Origin: Chitinophaga sp.
Lineage (GTDB): Bacteria > Bacteroidota > Bacteroidia > Chitinophagales > Chitinophagaceae
Reading direction: 5' to 3'
Assembly (NCBI RefSeq): GCF_017745275.1
Contig: NZ_JAGHZS010000008.1
Coordinates: 124,001-188,000 of the forward strand
Length of the DNA stretch: 64,000 nt
The translations under genes were made by a program, and so were the position numbers. Of this stretch, positions 44,760 through 53,680 are shown in pieces. Within the stretch, counting starts at the first letter, position 1; each line of letters opens with the position of its first letter. Under the pieces are notes generated by a model that did no database searches, was not told the DNA's origin, and was given only the letters and a program-made list of their open reading frames with translations.

Positions 44760-45901
44760 TTATATAATCCTTTAGCTTTCATTTCAGCTATTGACTGATC
44801 ATAGCTGCTAGCTGTATTTACCTGTTGTGTATTCACCCAATCTGTAAATCGCTTTAACCCTTCTTCAAATCTAACTTTCGGTACAAATCCGAGCATATCT
44901 TTTATTTTTTCCAGGGAAGCGTAATTATGCCGTATGTCTCCCAATCGAAAGTTTCCTGACACATTGAAATCAACAGTTGTGTTATAACAAGCCATCAGAT
45001 TTTCTACTACTGTAATAACGTCAATCGGCACTCCGGTACCAACGTTAAAAACTTCATTACCCGCTTCTTCTTTCTCAATACCCAAAATGGTAGCGTCTAC
45101 CACATCATCAATGAAAACAAAATCCCTGCTTTCTTTACCATCTTCAAAAATGTTAATAGACTTACCATTCTTTATCAGCGAAGAAAATATAGATAAAATA
45201 CCGGTGTATGGATTCGTGAGAGATTGCCCAGGGCCATATACATTCTGATAGCGGAAGGCCACAGCATCAATACCAATCGCTTTACAGACTGTCATCACTA
45301 ATTGCTCCTGTACCTGCTTGGTAATTCCATAAACAGAAGTGGGGTGTATCTTTGATGTTTCGTCTGTTCCTGTTAATGTAAGTGCGGCTCTGGTAACAGG
45401 GTGTTTGACTTCGAAATCCCCTTTCAACATATCCTCTTCTTTGCGAGCCTCAGGATACACCAGTTCATTATTTTCCCCAAAATACTTACCCTCCCCGTAA
45501 ATTGCACGAGAGGAAGCGATAACCACCTTCTTTATGGTATGCCTGGTATTAGTCAGAATATCCAGCATCAAGGCGGTTGCGCCAATATTTTCATTTGTAT
45601 ACCGCTCAATTTCATACATAGACTGGCCCGTACCGGTTTCGGCAGCCAGATGCACGATCACATCCTGTCCATGAAGTGCCTGTAGCCAATCCTGGCGGGA
45701 AACAACAGATCCTCTGATGAAGTTAACCTTGTTTTTGATAGACTTATATAACGGAGAACTCTGTTCAGGATCATCTCCGTGAATCTGGGCAGAAAGTTTA
45801 TCCAATACCGTGATAGTATACCCTTTCTCAATAAGTTTTAACGATAAATTAGACCCTATAAATCCGGCTCCGCCAGTTATTAAGATGTTTTTATTTTTCA
45901 T
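44756..45901 (-). CDS. NAD-dependent epimerase (dTDP-L-rhamnose 4-epimerase-like)
   Basis: The 381-residue SDR protein has TGGAGFIGSNLSLKL, the insertion with LSAQIHGDDPE after strand 2, and the catalytic ASSRAIYGEGKY and YGITK. The QIHG insertion is typical of a group related to WbiB/dTDP-L-rhamnose 4-epimerases. No rhamnose synthesis genes are in the window, so the substrate could differ. It lies between a GT-B glycosyltransferase and the hexapeptide acyltransferase. Confidence 0.85.
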   Translation of the reverse strand: MKNKNILITGGAGFIGSNLSLKLIEKGYTITVLDKLSAQIHGDDPEQSSPLYKSIKNKVNFIRGSVVSRQDWLQALHGQDVIVHLAAETGTGQSMYEIERYTNENIGATALMLDILTNTRHTIKKVVIASSRAIYGEGKYFGENNELVYPEARKEEDMLKGDFEVKHPVTRAALTLTGTDETSKIHPTSVYGITKQVQEQLVMTVCKAIGIDAVAFRYQNVYGPGQSLTNPYTGILSIFSSLIKNGKSINIFEDGKESRDFVFIDDVVDATILGIEKEEAGNEVFNVGTGVPIDVITVVENLMACYNTTVDFNVSGNFRLGDIRHNYASLEKIKDMLGFVPKVRFEEGLKRFTDWVNTQQVNTASSYDQSIAEMKAKGLYK

Positions 45902-45910
45902 AGTTAATAA

Positions 45911-46564
45911 TTAATTGAATACAGTAAAAGTTCCATCAGGATTAGTTGCTTTCCAGCTATTGCTGTTGAAATCAAATCTTTTTACGATGATGGCCGGGCT
46001 TCCGGTGATGATAGAATAATCCGGGTAATCGCCTTTTCTGACTACGGCATTGGCACCAACTACACAATGCTTGCCTAATTTAACTCCCGGTAATATGACA
46101 ACGTTATTATAAATTTTACAGGCAGCTCCTATTACTACTGGCGTTACCACTAATGTCTGGTATTCCGGAGCAACCTGAATGTCTTTATATGGATGATCAA
46201 TATCTGTAATACTAACATTTGCGGCAATGGCTGTATCTTTCCCTACTTCGATGCTTCCTGCACAGGTAAGATGCAGGTTCTGCTGAATGGTAACCCGATC
46301 TTCCAGCAAAATAGCAGGTGAATACTTTATTCCCATATAAGCGGCTACTCCTTCTACTCTACCATGATGTCCTATATGTACACTATCACCAAGTGTCATA
46401 AATTCTGGTGTTAGTTTTATGGGTTTTATGATAATACATCCTTTTCCCAATTTTCTTGTGAAAAGTCCATACCACCAGGCAGTTTTTGTACGATAAAAAA
46501 AAGTGCGAAGTATGACTACCTGATTGAATAAAGATTGCTTAAAAAAAAAGTTGTACAATGCCAT
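45911..46564 (-). CDS. Hexapeptide-repeat (LbH) acyltransferase
   Basis: The 217-residue protein shows the left-handed beta-helix hexapeptide pattern from about residue 60 to 190 (ILLEDRVTIQQNLHL, VVIGAACKIYNNVVILPGVKLGKHCVVGANAVVRKG), with the loop histidine in ITDIDHPYKD. Such enzymes O- or N-acetylate sugars from acetyl-CoA. In this locus it could decorate the repeat unit, or it might fill the missing LegH step of the nonulosonate pathway; the distance from the Leg genes argues for decoration. Confidence 0.88.
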   Translation of the reverse strand: MALYNFFFKQSLFNQVVILRTFFYRTKTAWWYGLFTRKLGKGCIIIKPIKLTPEFMTLGDSVHIGHHGRVEGVAAYMGIKYSPAILLEDRVTIQQNLHLTCAGSIEVGKDTAIAANVSITDIDHPYKDIQVAPEYQTLVVTPVVIGAACKIYNNVVILPGVKLGKHCVVGANAVVRKGDYPDYSIITGSPAIIVKRFDFNSNSWKATNPDGTFTVFN

Positions 46565-46582
46565 TACATTCGTTTTAAGCGG

Positions 46583-48025
46583 TTACGCTGTTTTCCTGGA
46601 AAACAACAGAAAATTCCAATCTTTTTTGAGGTTACATCCTAATAAAACAAAGGTTAACCCTGAAAAAATGAGTACCATTAACGCTTTTATCAATAAAATA
46701 ACTAAAAGATTACTAAAATTAGAAAAAAGATCAAATAATAATGGTACACTTAAAACAAGCACCAGCAATACTAGTTGTTGAATTAACATTTTACCATTTA
46801 CCCTGGCGTAACACTGGCTAATGATGTTGCCAACAAGGCTGGCACTGAAAGCCGCCACAATAGCGCCGTAATAGCCATAATGTGGTATGAGTATAAAGTT
46901 CAACGTAATTGATACAACAGCTGAGAGAATAATAGAAAGAGAAATGATCTTTTGTTTTTTCTCTGCGATGAGAATGGTATTCAAATAGAGGTTTACTCCT
47001 GATAAGATAACTGCTAATATCATCCCGGGTACAATCACATAACCGGCCTGAAATGCTTTGGATCCCATAAATCTGAAAACTTCCTTTGCAATAATAGCAA
47101 TACCAAACCCACCGATATAAACAAACAATAAATAGTATTTATATAAGCGGGCACTCAAACTTGCAAAGTCATCAGTAGCATACGCCTTGAATAAAATAGG
47201 TTCTATTGTTTTATACAAGGCCTGGATAACTACATTTAATGCAATAGAAATAGTAACAGCAACGGAGTAAATGCCTATTTCGTTGAGGCCTACAAACCGC
47301 TCCAGTATGATCCTGTCACTGATTGTAATAATAAGGTACGAGAGCCCTCCGGGAATCAGCGGAAGGGAAAATGTCAACGCCTCTTTAAGTCGCTTAAAAT
47401 TAAATCGGATGGGAGCGTATTGTGATATTATCAGATAATAGATAATCCCGAAAGGGATATTGATCAGCAATCTCGCATAAAATGTTCCTAACAACCCCAA
47501 ATGCAATATTACTACCAATACGTAGGTGGCTGCATATTGAAAGATAATTCTTGAAACGCTTAAATTAAAAAAGGCTTTGGTATTACCTTTCACCCTATAA
47601 AGAACCAAGGGGATAATAGATATTACGTCAAAGAAGTTATTGATTATACCCAGAAAAAAGTAAGGATAGAACGGTATCTTAATATTAAATGCAGACAGGA
47701 GATATGGTACAATCAAAATCTGTAACCCCAGCAGGACTACATTAAAGGCACAGATAATTAGAAAGATGTCTCCCACCAACCGCTTTTTCTCCTTCTCGTC
47801 CGGTTCCAGATAGTAGTGCCTGAGTACATAACTGTTCAGTGAAAGAGAAGCAATTACATACACAAAGGCCATTACCGCATTGATATAACTGTTTATCCCA
47901 TATTCACTGGTTGACAGATACCTGGTTAATATTGGCAAAAGAAAAAAGGCAAGTACACGCGGTATAATTTCTCCCAAAGAGTAAAATACAGTCGCACCTA
48001 ATACTTTTCTACCCTGTAAGTTCAC
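46583..48025 (-). CDS. Oligosaccharide flippase (Wzx/PST family)
   Basis: The protein, about 480 residues from the chosen start, has about 12-14 membrane segments and the MATE/PST opening VFYSLGEIIPRVLAFFLLPI. It would flip lipid-linked repeat units to the periplasm. The start is uncertain: GTG at 48025 follows the previous stop by 4 bases and gives a normal length, while ATG codons at 48073 and 48103 would overlap the upstream gene by 44 and 74 bases. I favour GTG. It is next to the candidate sialyltransferase-like gene. Confidence 0.9.
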   Translation of the reverse strand: MNLQGRKVLGATVFYSLGEIIPRVLAFFLLPILTRYLSTSEYGINSYINAVMAFVYVIASLSLNSYVLRHYYLEPDEKEKKRLVGDIFLIICAFNVVLLGLQILIVPYLLSAFNIKIPFYPYFFLGIINNFFDVISIIPLVLYRVKGNTKAFFNLSVSRIIFQYAATYVLVVILHLGLLGTFYARLLINIPFGIIYYLIISQYAPIRFNFKRLKEALTFSLPLIPGGLSYLIITISDRIILERFVGLNEIGIYSVAVTISIALNVVIQALYKTIEPILFKAYATDDFASLSARLYKYYLLFVYIGGFGIAIIAKEVFRFMGSKAFQAGYVIVPGMILAVILSGVNLYLNTILIAEKKQKIISLSIILSAVVSITLNFILIPHYGYYGAIVAAFSASLVGNIISQCYARVNGKMLIQQLVLLVLVLSVPLLFDLFSNFSNLLVILLIKALMVLIFSGLTFVLLGCNLKKDWNFLLFSRKTA

Positions 48026-48029
48026 TGGC

Positions 48030-49415
48030 TTAAATATTATTTTTTTCCATAAAATCAGAAAACATGGCGGCATCAAAATTCTTAAAAAAGAATCCTTCCT
48101 CATACTTTTCTGTTACCACATTATCATCGAGTATCTGTTTCAGTTGCATGGCATCTGATACAAAATGTAAATTCACCAGACCTTCTGCGTCATCCGGGGT
48201 CATTGCCCCTTCTACGTTGTAAACAATACCTGTTCTTTGTGCCTGCAATGCCTCGTAGATTGCCGTAGATTTAATCACCAGGGTTGCTTTCGTTTGCTGA
48301 ACCAGCTGCCCCATACTCATTTCATTGGTAATAACGCTGACGGTATCAAACGACTCAAAAGCCGCTGCATAGAAAGCTGCTTCATTCCATTGATTGGGAT
48401 GTAATTTGAAATAAACCATGGTATGATTGTCTAACTTCAGAAACGCCAAAATAAATTCTTTTAGCTGTTCACCATAAATGTTGGCACTTACCACTGTTAA
48501 GCCTTCAGGTTGCTTCCCCTCTACTGCTTGCATCAACAAGCTTTTATAGAAGCTGGTGTTACCGATCGGCATTATTGTTCCAACCGGGTAAAATAATAGC
48601 TTTGTCCAATATTCTGAAAAACTAAAAAAATAAGCCGGCAGGCAAATGGACAATGCCGGATAACTAATGCGCTCGTTATAACTGTAAGCAATATGTGCTC
48701 TTTCTATTAGCCCGTGCTGATATTCTATTACTGGAACTCCAAGATCTCTTCCCGCTGCAAATAGCCCTTTCTGTATACCATTCTGTGTTATAAATATGGC
48801 TTTTACCTGCTTTCTCTTTATAATCCGCTTATAAAAACCATAATCAAATTTAAAGCCATTAATAAGGTTATTTAAATACTGATTATCGAGGCCAGGGCAA
48901 CTGCCAAATGTAGTATTAATAAGGTTCAATAAACTGGTGTAGTCATCTCTTTTATAAAATCGCTGTAGAATTCTCCTCAACAGACCAATATTATAGTAGT
49001 TACTTTGGGGATATTGATAGGCTGATTTTTTTGCTTCAAATGTTTCGAGGATAAAGGCTTCCTTGTGAAGCCGTTTTAATACATCATCCAAGTTTTGATC
49101 AAAGAACTTGTTATCTGAAGATTTATTTCGGGCATTTGTAATCATCAGATATTTATACTTTCCGAAGAGGAAAAAAAAGGCCAGTCTTGCCAGGTAAATA
49201 ATGTTCTGACATAAGCTCTTGATAGCATTTTTTTTGGTAGCAATGGCGGTTGTTACTACTTTATCCTGGTTACGTAACAAACAATAAAAAACATCAAAAC
49301 GTACAAGATCCCATATAAATAAACCAGCTCCATTCTTCAATCCGAATAGCCCGTTTTCTTCTTCAAAAGTATGGAAGCTTCGCCAGTCAACCAGTTTATG
49401 CTCACAATTACTCAT
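48030..49415 (-). CDS. Putative GT-B glycosyltransferase, candidate nonulosonate transferase
   Basis: The 461-residue protein has no clear family match that I recognise. It shows an EYQHGLIERAH segment (about residue 240) and, later, YFKLHPNQWNE (HP motif) and LVIKSTAIYEALQAQ (an S/T motif before a helix). HP and S/T motifs in this order occur in bacterial sialyl- and polysialyltransferases and in related CMP- or CDP-dependent transferases of capsule loci. The upstream neighbour is the CMP-nonulosonate synthetase (27-base gap), so it is a good candidate for adding the nonulosonic acid. This is inference. Confidence 0.7.
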   Translation of the reverse strand: MSNCEHKLVDWRSFHTFEEENGLFGLKNGAGLFIWDLVRFDVFYCLLRNQDKVVTTAIATKKNAIKSLCQNIIYLARLAFFFLFGKYKYLMITNARNKSSDNKFFDQNLDDVLKRLHKEAFILETFEAKKSAYQYPQSNYYNIGLLRRILQRFYKRDDYTSLLNLINTTFGSCPGLDNQYLNNLINGFKFDYGFYKRIIKRKQVKAIFITQNGIQKGLFAAGRDLGVPVIEYQHGLIERAHIAYSYNERISYPALSICLPAYFFSFSEYWTKLLFYPVGTIMPIGNTSFYKSLLMQAVEGKQPEGLTVVSANIYGEQLKEFILAFLKLDNHTMVYFKLHPNQWNEAAFYAAAFESFDTVSVITNEMSMGQLVQQTKATLVIKSTAIYEALQAQRTGIVYNVEGAMTPDDAEGLVNLHFVSDAMQLKQILDDNVVTEKYEEGFFFKNFDAAMFSDFMEKNNI

Positions 49416-49442
49416 CCATTAAAACTATTAAGCGTATACTAA

Positions 49443-50132
49443 TTATCTGTTTGCATTCCGATGAATAAGGAACTCTGTCCACTCCCAATCCAATGGATTA
49501 TCTATATCTACTGAAGAATAATCATCCATAACATATTTACGGATCTTGGAAAACTCCTGGAATGATTTATTTGTCAATGCTTTGACATTGATTACATAGA
49601 TAGCGCCATTATATTCCCATACCTTGGGACAATCATGCCTGCTGGTAAAGTTTCCTGTTTTCGACTTTCGAAGAAATCCTTCTTCATTTTCTTCAAATAA
49701 TACATAATATGGATTGGAGGAGGTTTCTTTCACGCTCACCACCATATCAAGCTCTTCATTATATAAAGCCATTGCTTCTTTTACCTGTTGGGAATTACGA
49801 AGAGGAGAAGTAGGTTGTAACAGCACAATTACATCATACAGCACTCCCTTTTGGCTATAAAAATCGATGGCGTGTAAACAAACCTCCCTGGATCCGGCAG
49901 TATCTGATGCCAGTTCTTCCGGCCTTACAAAAGGGACTTTCAGTCCGGTACTTTCCGCTACTTTTATAATGTTGGCATCATCAGTTGATATGCATATATC
50001 CTCGTTGCTGGCGAGGTCCTGGGCTACTTCTATGCTATAATTAATAAGCGGCTTATTATTAAGTAGTTTGATATTCTTACCTGGAACACCTTTGGATCCC
50101 CCCCTTGCAGGAATTAGAAATAATGGCCTCAT
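49443..50132 (-). CDS. neuA: CMP-nonulosonate cytidylyltransferase (NeuA/LegF type)
   Basis: The 229-residue protein opens with the signature FLIPARGGSKGVPGKNI and has VLLQPTSPLR and the metal-ligand VDIDNPLDW end typical of acylneuraminate cytidylyltransferases. It couples CTP to a nonulosonic acid, giving the activated donor. With the PtmE-like, NeuC-like and NeuB-like genes upstream it completes a legionaminic/neuraminic-type pathway. The PtmE-like gene ends 2 bases upstream. Confidence 0.93.
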   Translation of the reverse strand: MRPLFLIPARGGSKGVPGKNIKLLNNKPLINYSIEVAQDLASNEDICISTDDANIIKVAESTGLKVPFVRPEELASDTAGSREVCLHAIDFYSQKGVLYDVIVLLQPTSPLRNSQQVKEAMALYNEELDMVVSVKETSSNPYYVLFEENEEGFLRKSKTGNFTSRHDCPKVWEYNGAIYVINVKALTNKSFQEFSKIRKYVMDDYSSVDIDNPLDWEWTEFLIHRNANR

Positions 50133-50134
50133 GT

Positions 50135-51184
50135 TTAAAAGTTAAGGTGTTTGATATCCTCCTGCGCCTGAACGAAATCCTGCGGGCGACCGATATCCAG
50201 CCAATATCCGAGAATGGGATAGTGCATCACTTTCTTCTTCTCTGCGATTAGTAGTTCCATAAAGTCAGTTGCATTAAAAAACTGTCCTTTATTTAAATAG
50301 GATAACAGTGATTTTTTCAGGAGATAAATTCCGCCGTTAGAGTAGTAACTGTAAGTTGGTTTCTCATCAAATGAAATTACATCACCACCTGATATCTGTA
50401 AAACAGCATATGGAATTTTCACCTGATAAGGAATGCTGGCAATCATGAAATCTGCTTCGGATGCAACGAACGACTTATAAAAATCCAGGAGGTCAATGTT
50501 GGTAAGTATATCAGAATTCATTAGCAGAATGTCATCCGAATTAAAACCATCGATGAGGCTCAATGCCCCAAATGTTCCGAGTGGTTCATCTTCTTCAACA
50601 TATCCGATGTTAATATTCTTTGACGTGCCATCTCCGAAATACGACTTAATTTGTTCGCCAAGATACCGGATAGAAATGGTAATATGTTGAATACCGAAAT
50701 TGGCAAAACGATCGATATTATGTTCAATAATTGGTTTAGATCCCACCTTCAACAACGGCTTCGGACACTGATCTGTGAGAGGTGCCAGCCGTTCTCCCCG
50801 TCCACCAGCCATCAATACCGCACAAATCGGCAATAGCTCACGATATTGGTTCAAATCCAAAACACCAATCACTTCCTTGAAGTTGCCAAGAACCGGGGCA
50901 AAGCGTATATTTTTATTCCTCAATACCTCCACTTCTGCTATTGGAGGTTGGTGAGAAACAAGATATCTGCAGGAAGCATTGCATACGTTATTTATTAAGT
51001 CAGCAGGTGTAACATCCTTTAACAGCCCCCTCCTTATATCTCCATCGCTCACAGAACCACACAGACGTCCTTCGTCATCCACTACAAATAAAACCGCATT
51101 TACAATTCCTAAACGATCTATTTGTGCCATTGCCTGCTTAACAGTAGCTGCGTTACTAATTAAGTGTAGTTTCCAATTCTGCAT
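50135..51184 (-). CDS. CBS-domain nucleotidyltransferase (PtmE-like)
   Basis: The 349-residue protein combines a CBS pair (about 1-115: VVDDEGRLCGSVSDGDIRRGLL) with a nucleotidyltransferase domain starting at CAVLMAGGRGERL (about residue 121) and ending with GYWLDIGRPQDF. The same fusion in Campylobacter, PtmE, makes GDP-glucosamine for GDP-linked legionaminic acid synthesis. The position between NeuA and NeuC types supports that role here. Mannose-1-phosphate guanylyltransferase activity is a possible alternative. Confidence 0.87.
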   Translation of the reverse strand: MQNWKLHLISNAATVKQAMAQIDRLGIVNAVLFVVDDEGRLCGSVSDGDIRRGLLKDVTPADLINNVCNASCRYLVSHQPPIAEVEVLRNKNIRFAPVLGNFKEVIGVLDLNQYRELLPICAVLMAGGRGERLAPLTDQCPKPLLKVGSKPIIEHNIDRFANFGIQHITISIRYLGEQIKSYFGDGTSKNINIGYVEEDEPLGTFGALSLIDGFNSDDILLMNSDILTNIDLLDFYKSFVASEADFMIASIPYQVKIPYAVLQISGGDVISFDEKPTYSYYSNGGIYLLKKSLLSYLNKGQFFNATDFMELLIAEKKKVMHYPILGYWLDIGRPQDFVQAQEDIKHLNF

Positions 51185-52342
51185 TTATAAGTCGTAAAAT
51201 TGTTTTTGAATATTTTTTATCTGTGTAAAACCTGCAAACACTTTCATCATCTGTTCTGTGGTATTCCCATTACCATAAGGATTTTCTATTTCCTTACATT
51301 TTTGCATAAACTCACCAGAGAAAGCAATTTCCATACCTTTTATGATATCTGCACTAGTGGGATTAACATGTAATACGCTATCTGCTGCAATTCTCCCTTT
51401 CTGTCTGTCGCCTATATTAACTGTTGGAATATGAAAAGAAGGAATTTCCACTATTCCACTGGATGAATTTCCTATCACTGCTTTCACATAAGGGATCAGG
51501 GAAAGATATCTTTTCTGTCCCAGAGATTGAAATGCAAAAAATTTATCGGGGTATTGTTTTACGGTATCCTGAATCATTTCAATTACTACTCTGCCATCGG
51601 CATCTGCATTTGGATAAGTTATTACCACCTGCAAATCCTTAAAATGGAGCAAAGCGTTTATTATTTCCTGAAACTGGCTCCTGGAGGTGTTTTTTTCCAA
51701 TGTTACCGGGTGGTAAGTGACTAATACGGTAGGTCTGGAAAGATCAATAGATAAGGATGCCTCCAGTTCCTGCTGGGAGAAGCGCTCCATTTTCTTAATA
51801 TTATCTATACCAATAGCGCCAACATTGAATACTCTTGCTGGGTCTTCTCCTAACTGAATGACTCTTTTCCGATATACTTCTGTAGCAGTAAAATGCCAAT
51901 AGGCCATCTTGGTAATAGCATGCCTAAAAGCTTCGTCGGTAGCTCCTTCTGTTGTTTCTCCACCACTTATGTGTATAATGGGGAATTGAGCGATATAGGC
52001 AGCTGAAGCTGCCGCAAACGCTTCAAATCTATCTCCCAGTATTACTACATAATCAGGATTCAGCGCAGCAAACGCATCTGTATAGCCTATGATGCCAATA
52101 CCCACTGATTTAGAGATTCCTACAGCGGTGTCACTTGAAAGCAACATATCTACTTTTGCGTCTATTTTCAAACCATCCGCTTCGATCAGCTTATAGGTAA
52201 GTCCAAATTCCGGCGAGAGGTGCATGCCGGTTACCAACAGCTGCAATTCAAAATCGCTTTCAGCTTCAATTGCTTTCATTAAGGGCAGCAGCAAACCGTA
52301 TTCAGCACGTGTTCCGGTAACAAAACAGACTTTCTTCCTCAT
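51185..52342 (-). CDS. neuC: Hydrolysing UDP/GDP-sugar 2-epimerase (NeuC/LegG type)
   Basis: The 385-residue GT-B-fold protein has the NeuC signature FVTGTRAEYGLLLPLM, HISGGETTEGATDEAFRHAI, and the C-terminal GNSSSGIVEIPSF with the nucleotide contact. It splits off the nucleotide and epimerises C2 to give the free hexosamine used by NeuB. In LegG/PtmD enzymes the substrate is a 2,4-diacetamido-6-deoxy sugar. It overlaps the NeuB-type gene by 4 bases and abuts the PtmE-like gene. Confidence 0.95.
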   Translation of the reverse strand: MRKKVCFVTGTRAEYGLLLPLMKAIEAESDFELQLLVTGMHLSPEFGLTYKLIEADGLKIDAKVDMLLSSDTAVGISKSVGIGIIGYTDAFAALNPDYVVILGDRFEAFAAASAAYIAQFPIIHISGGETTEGATDEAFRHAITKMAYWHFTATEVYRKRVIQLGEDPARVFNVGAIGIDNIKKMERFSQQELEASLSIDLSRPTVLVTYHPVTLEKNTSRSQFQEIINALLHFKDLQVVITYPNADADGRVVIEMIQDTVKQYPDKFFAFQSLGQKRYLSLIPYVKAVIGNSSSGIVEIPSFHIPTVNIGDRQKGRIAADSVLHVNPTSADIIKGMEIAFSGEFMQKCKEIENPYGNGNTTEQMMKVFAGFTQIKNIQKQFYDL

Positions 52343-53343
52343 ATGGCTATCAGTTCATCCATTTGAAAGTCTCTTTCTGCCTTTTTACCAATAACGTCAA
52401 ACCAAAGCATCGGACTTAATCCATCACCCGGTCTTTTCACGGTAAGGTTTTCTTCTGTAAATAATTCCCCTTTCTTAATATCTGTGGCTGCTACAATACT
52501 CTTACGTGCAATACTTTTATTTTTGCTTTCGGATGCAGAAGGGACCTTGTTGCCACTACCTAATGCTTTTTCCACATTACGTATGGCCCTCACCATCGCT
52601 GCTAACTCATCGGGCGACAAAGATGCTGCATGATCCGGACCTTCCATCGCTTTATCTATGGTATAATGCTTTTCAATCAGGCGTGCACCTAATGCTACTG
52701 CAGCTACAGGTGCTTCAATTCCCGGAGTATGATCAGAATATCCGATCTGTACGTTGCACTCCTTACCAATAGTTTGCATGGCCTTCAGATTGGCATCTTC
52801 GAAAGGTGTAGGATACTCTGTATTGCAATGTAACACAACAATATTTTCTTTCTTTGCACCGTATTTTATCAGGATGTCTATCGCTGTTTTGATCTCTTCC
52901 ATATCAGTCATACCTGTAGACATGATAAGTTTTTCAAAGCTTTTCGCCATTTTGATCAGGTAGGGCAAATTGACAATTTCTCCTGAAGGTATTTTACCAT
53001 AGGAGATGCCAAGATCCTTTAAAAAGTCTATACTTGGGAAGTCAAAAGGGGTTGACAAAAACATAATGCCTTTGTCAGCAGCATAGGCATTTAGCTCTAT
53101 AAACTGGTCAAATGATAATTCCAGTTTTTTGACCATATCCAGTTGCGTCTCATTTGCACCGGTACTTTCTTTCTGGTAGGCTGCTTTCTGGGCAAATTTA
53201 GAGATGCCTTTTTCTGCAATAAAAGTCTGAAACTTAACAGCATCAGCCTTTGCGTCAACGGCTATATCAATAAGTTGTTTGGCTAAGCGTATATCTCCAT
53301 TATGATTTACTCCTGCTTCGGCAATAATAAATACTTTTTCCAT
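52339..53343 (-). CDS. neuB: Nonulosonic acid synthase (NeuB/LegI type)
   Basis: The 334-residue protein has an N-terminal TIM barrel (IIAEAGVNHNGDI, HCNTEYPTPFEDANL, GYSDHTPGIEAPVAAVALGA) and a C-terminal SAF/antifreeze-like domain (about 275-332). It condenses a 6-deoxy-hexosamine or N-acetylmannosamine with phosphoenolpyruvate. The surrounding LegB/LegC/PtmE homologues suggest legionaminic acid or a relative rather than neuraminic acid. The HAD gene ends 19 bases upstream. Confidence 0.95.
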   Translation of the reverse strand: MEKVFIIAEAGVNHNGDIRLAKQLIDIAVDAKADAVKFQTFIAEKGISKFAQKAAYQKESTGANETQLDMVKKLELSFDQFIELNAYAADKGIMFLSTPFDFPSIDFLKDLGISYGKIPSGEIVNLPYLIKMAKSFEKLIMSTGMTDMEEIKTAIDILIKYGAKKENIVVLHCNTEYPTPFEDANLKAMQTIGKECNVQIGYSDHTPGIEAPVAAVALGARLIEKHYTIDKAMEGPDHAASLSPDELAAMVRAIRNVEKALGSGNKVPSASESKNKSIARKSIVAATDIKKGELFTEENLTVKRPGDGLSPMLWFDVIGKKAERDFQMDELIAI

Positions 53344-53362
53344 GCAATAAAATTAAACAGAT

Positions 53363-53680
53363 TTATTTTTTCTTCCGCATATTGATTTTCTCCTTGACAT
53401 TCACCCAATTATCGCAGGTGATTGCCCTGTCATCAATCCAAACATCGCCTATGGGTTTTCCTAGTATTAGCTGATGGTAGGGCACGTGATGACGCTTTAA
53501 CCAATCAACAGTCATTTCATATTCCATCCAGGTACGGGCGGAATAAAGGATGATAATGTGTCCTTCATTATACAGTTCAGTTATATTCTCTATTGCATTC
53601 GGCAAAGGTTTCGCCATACTTCTGCTAAACTGACGTTCTTCCGTACAAATTGTACCATCCAAATCAATTATTATCTGCAT
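53363..53680 (-). CDS. Small HAD-type capsule phosphatase-like protein
   Basis: The 105-residue protein has HAD motif I (IIDLDGTIC), motif II (ILYSART) and the terminal DVWIDDRA motif, but lacks a cap domain. Such short HAD proteins are frequent in capsule and nonulosonate loci. It may remove a phosphate, as from a 9-phosphate nonulosonate or from a sugar phosphate. Its start overlaps the ATP-grasp gene by 17 bases, so the pair is translated together and precedes neuB. Confidence 0.82.
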   Translation of the reverse strand: MQIIIDLDGTICTEERQFSRSMAKPLPNAIENITELYNEGHIIILYSARTWMEYEMTVDWLKRHHVPYHQLILGKPIGDVWIDDRAITCDNWVNVKEKINMRKKK

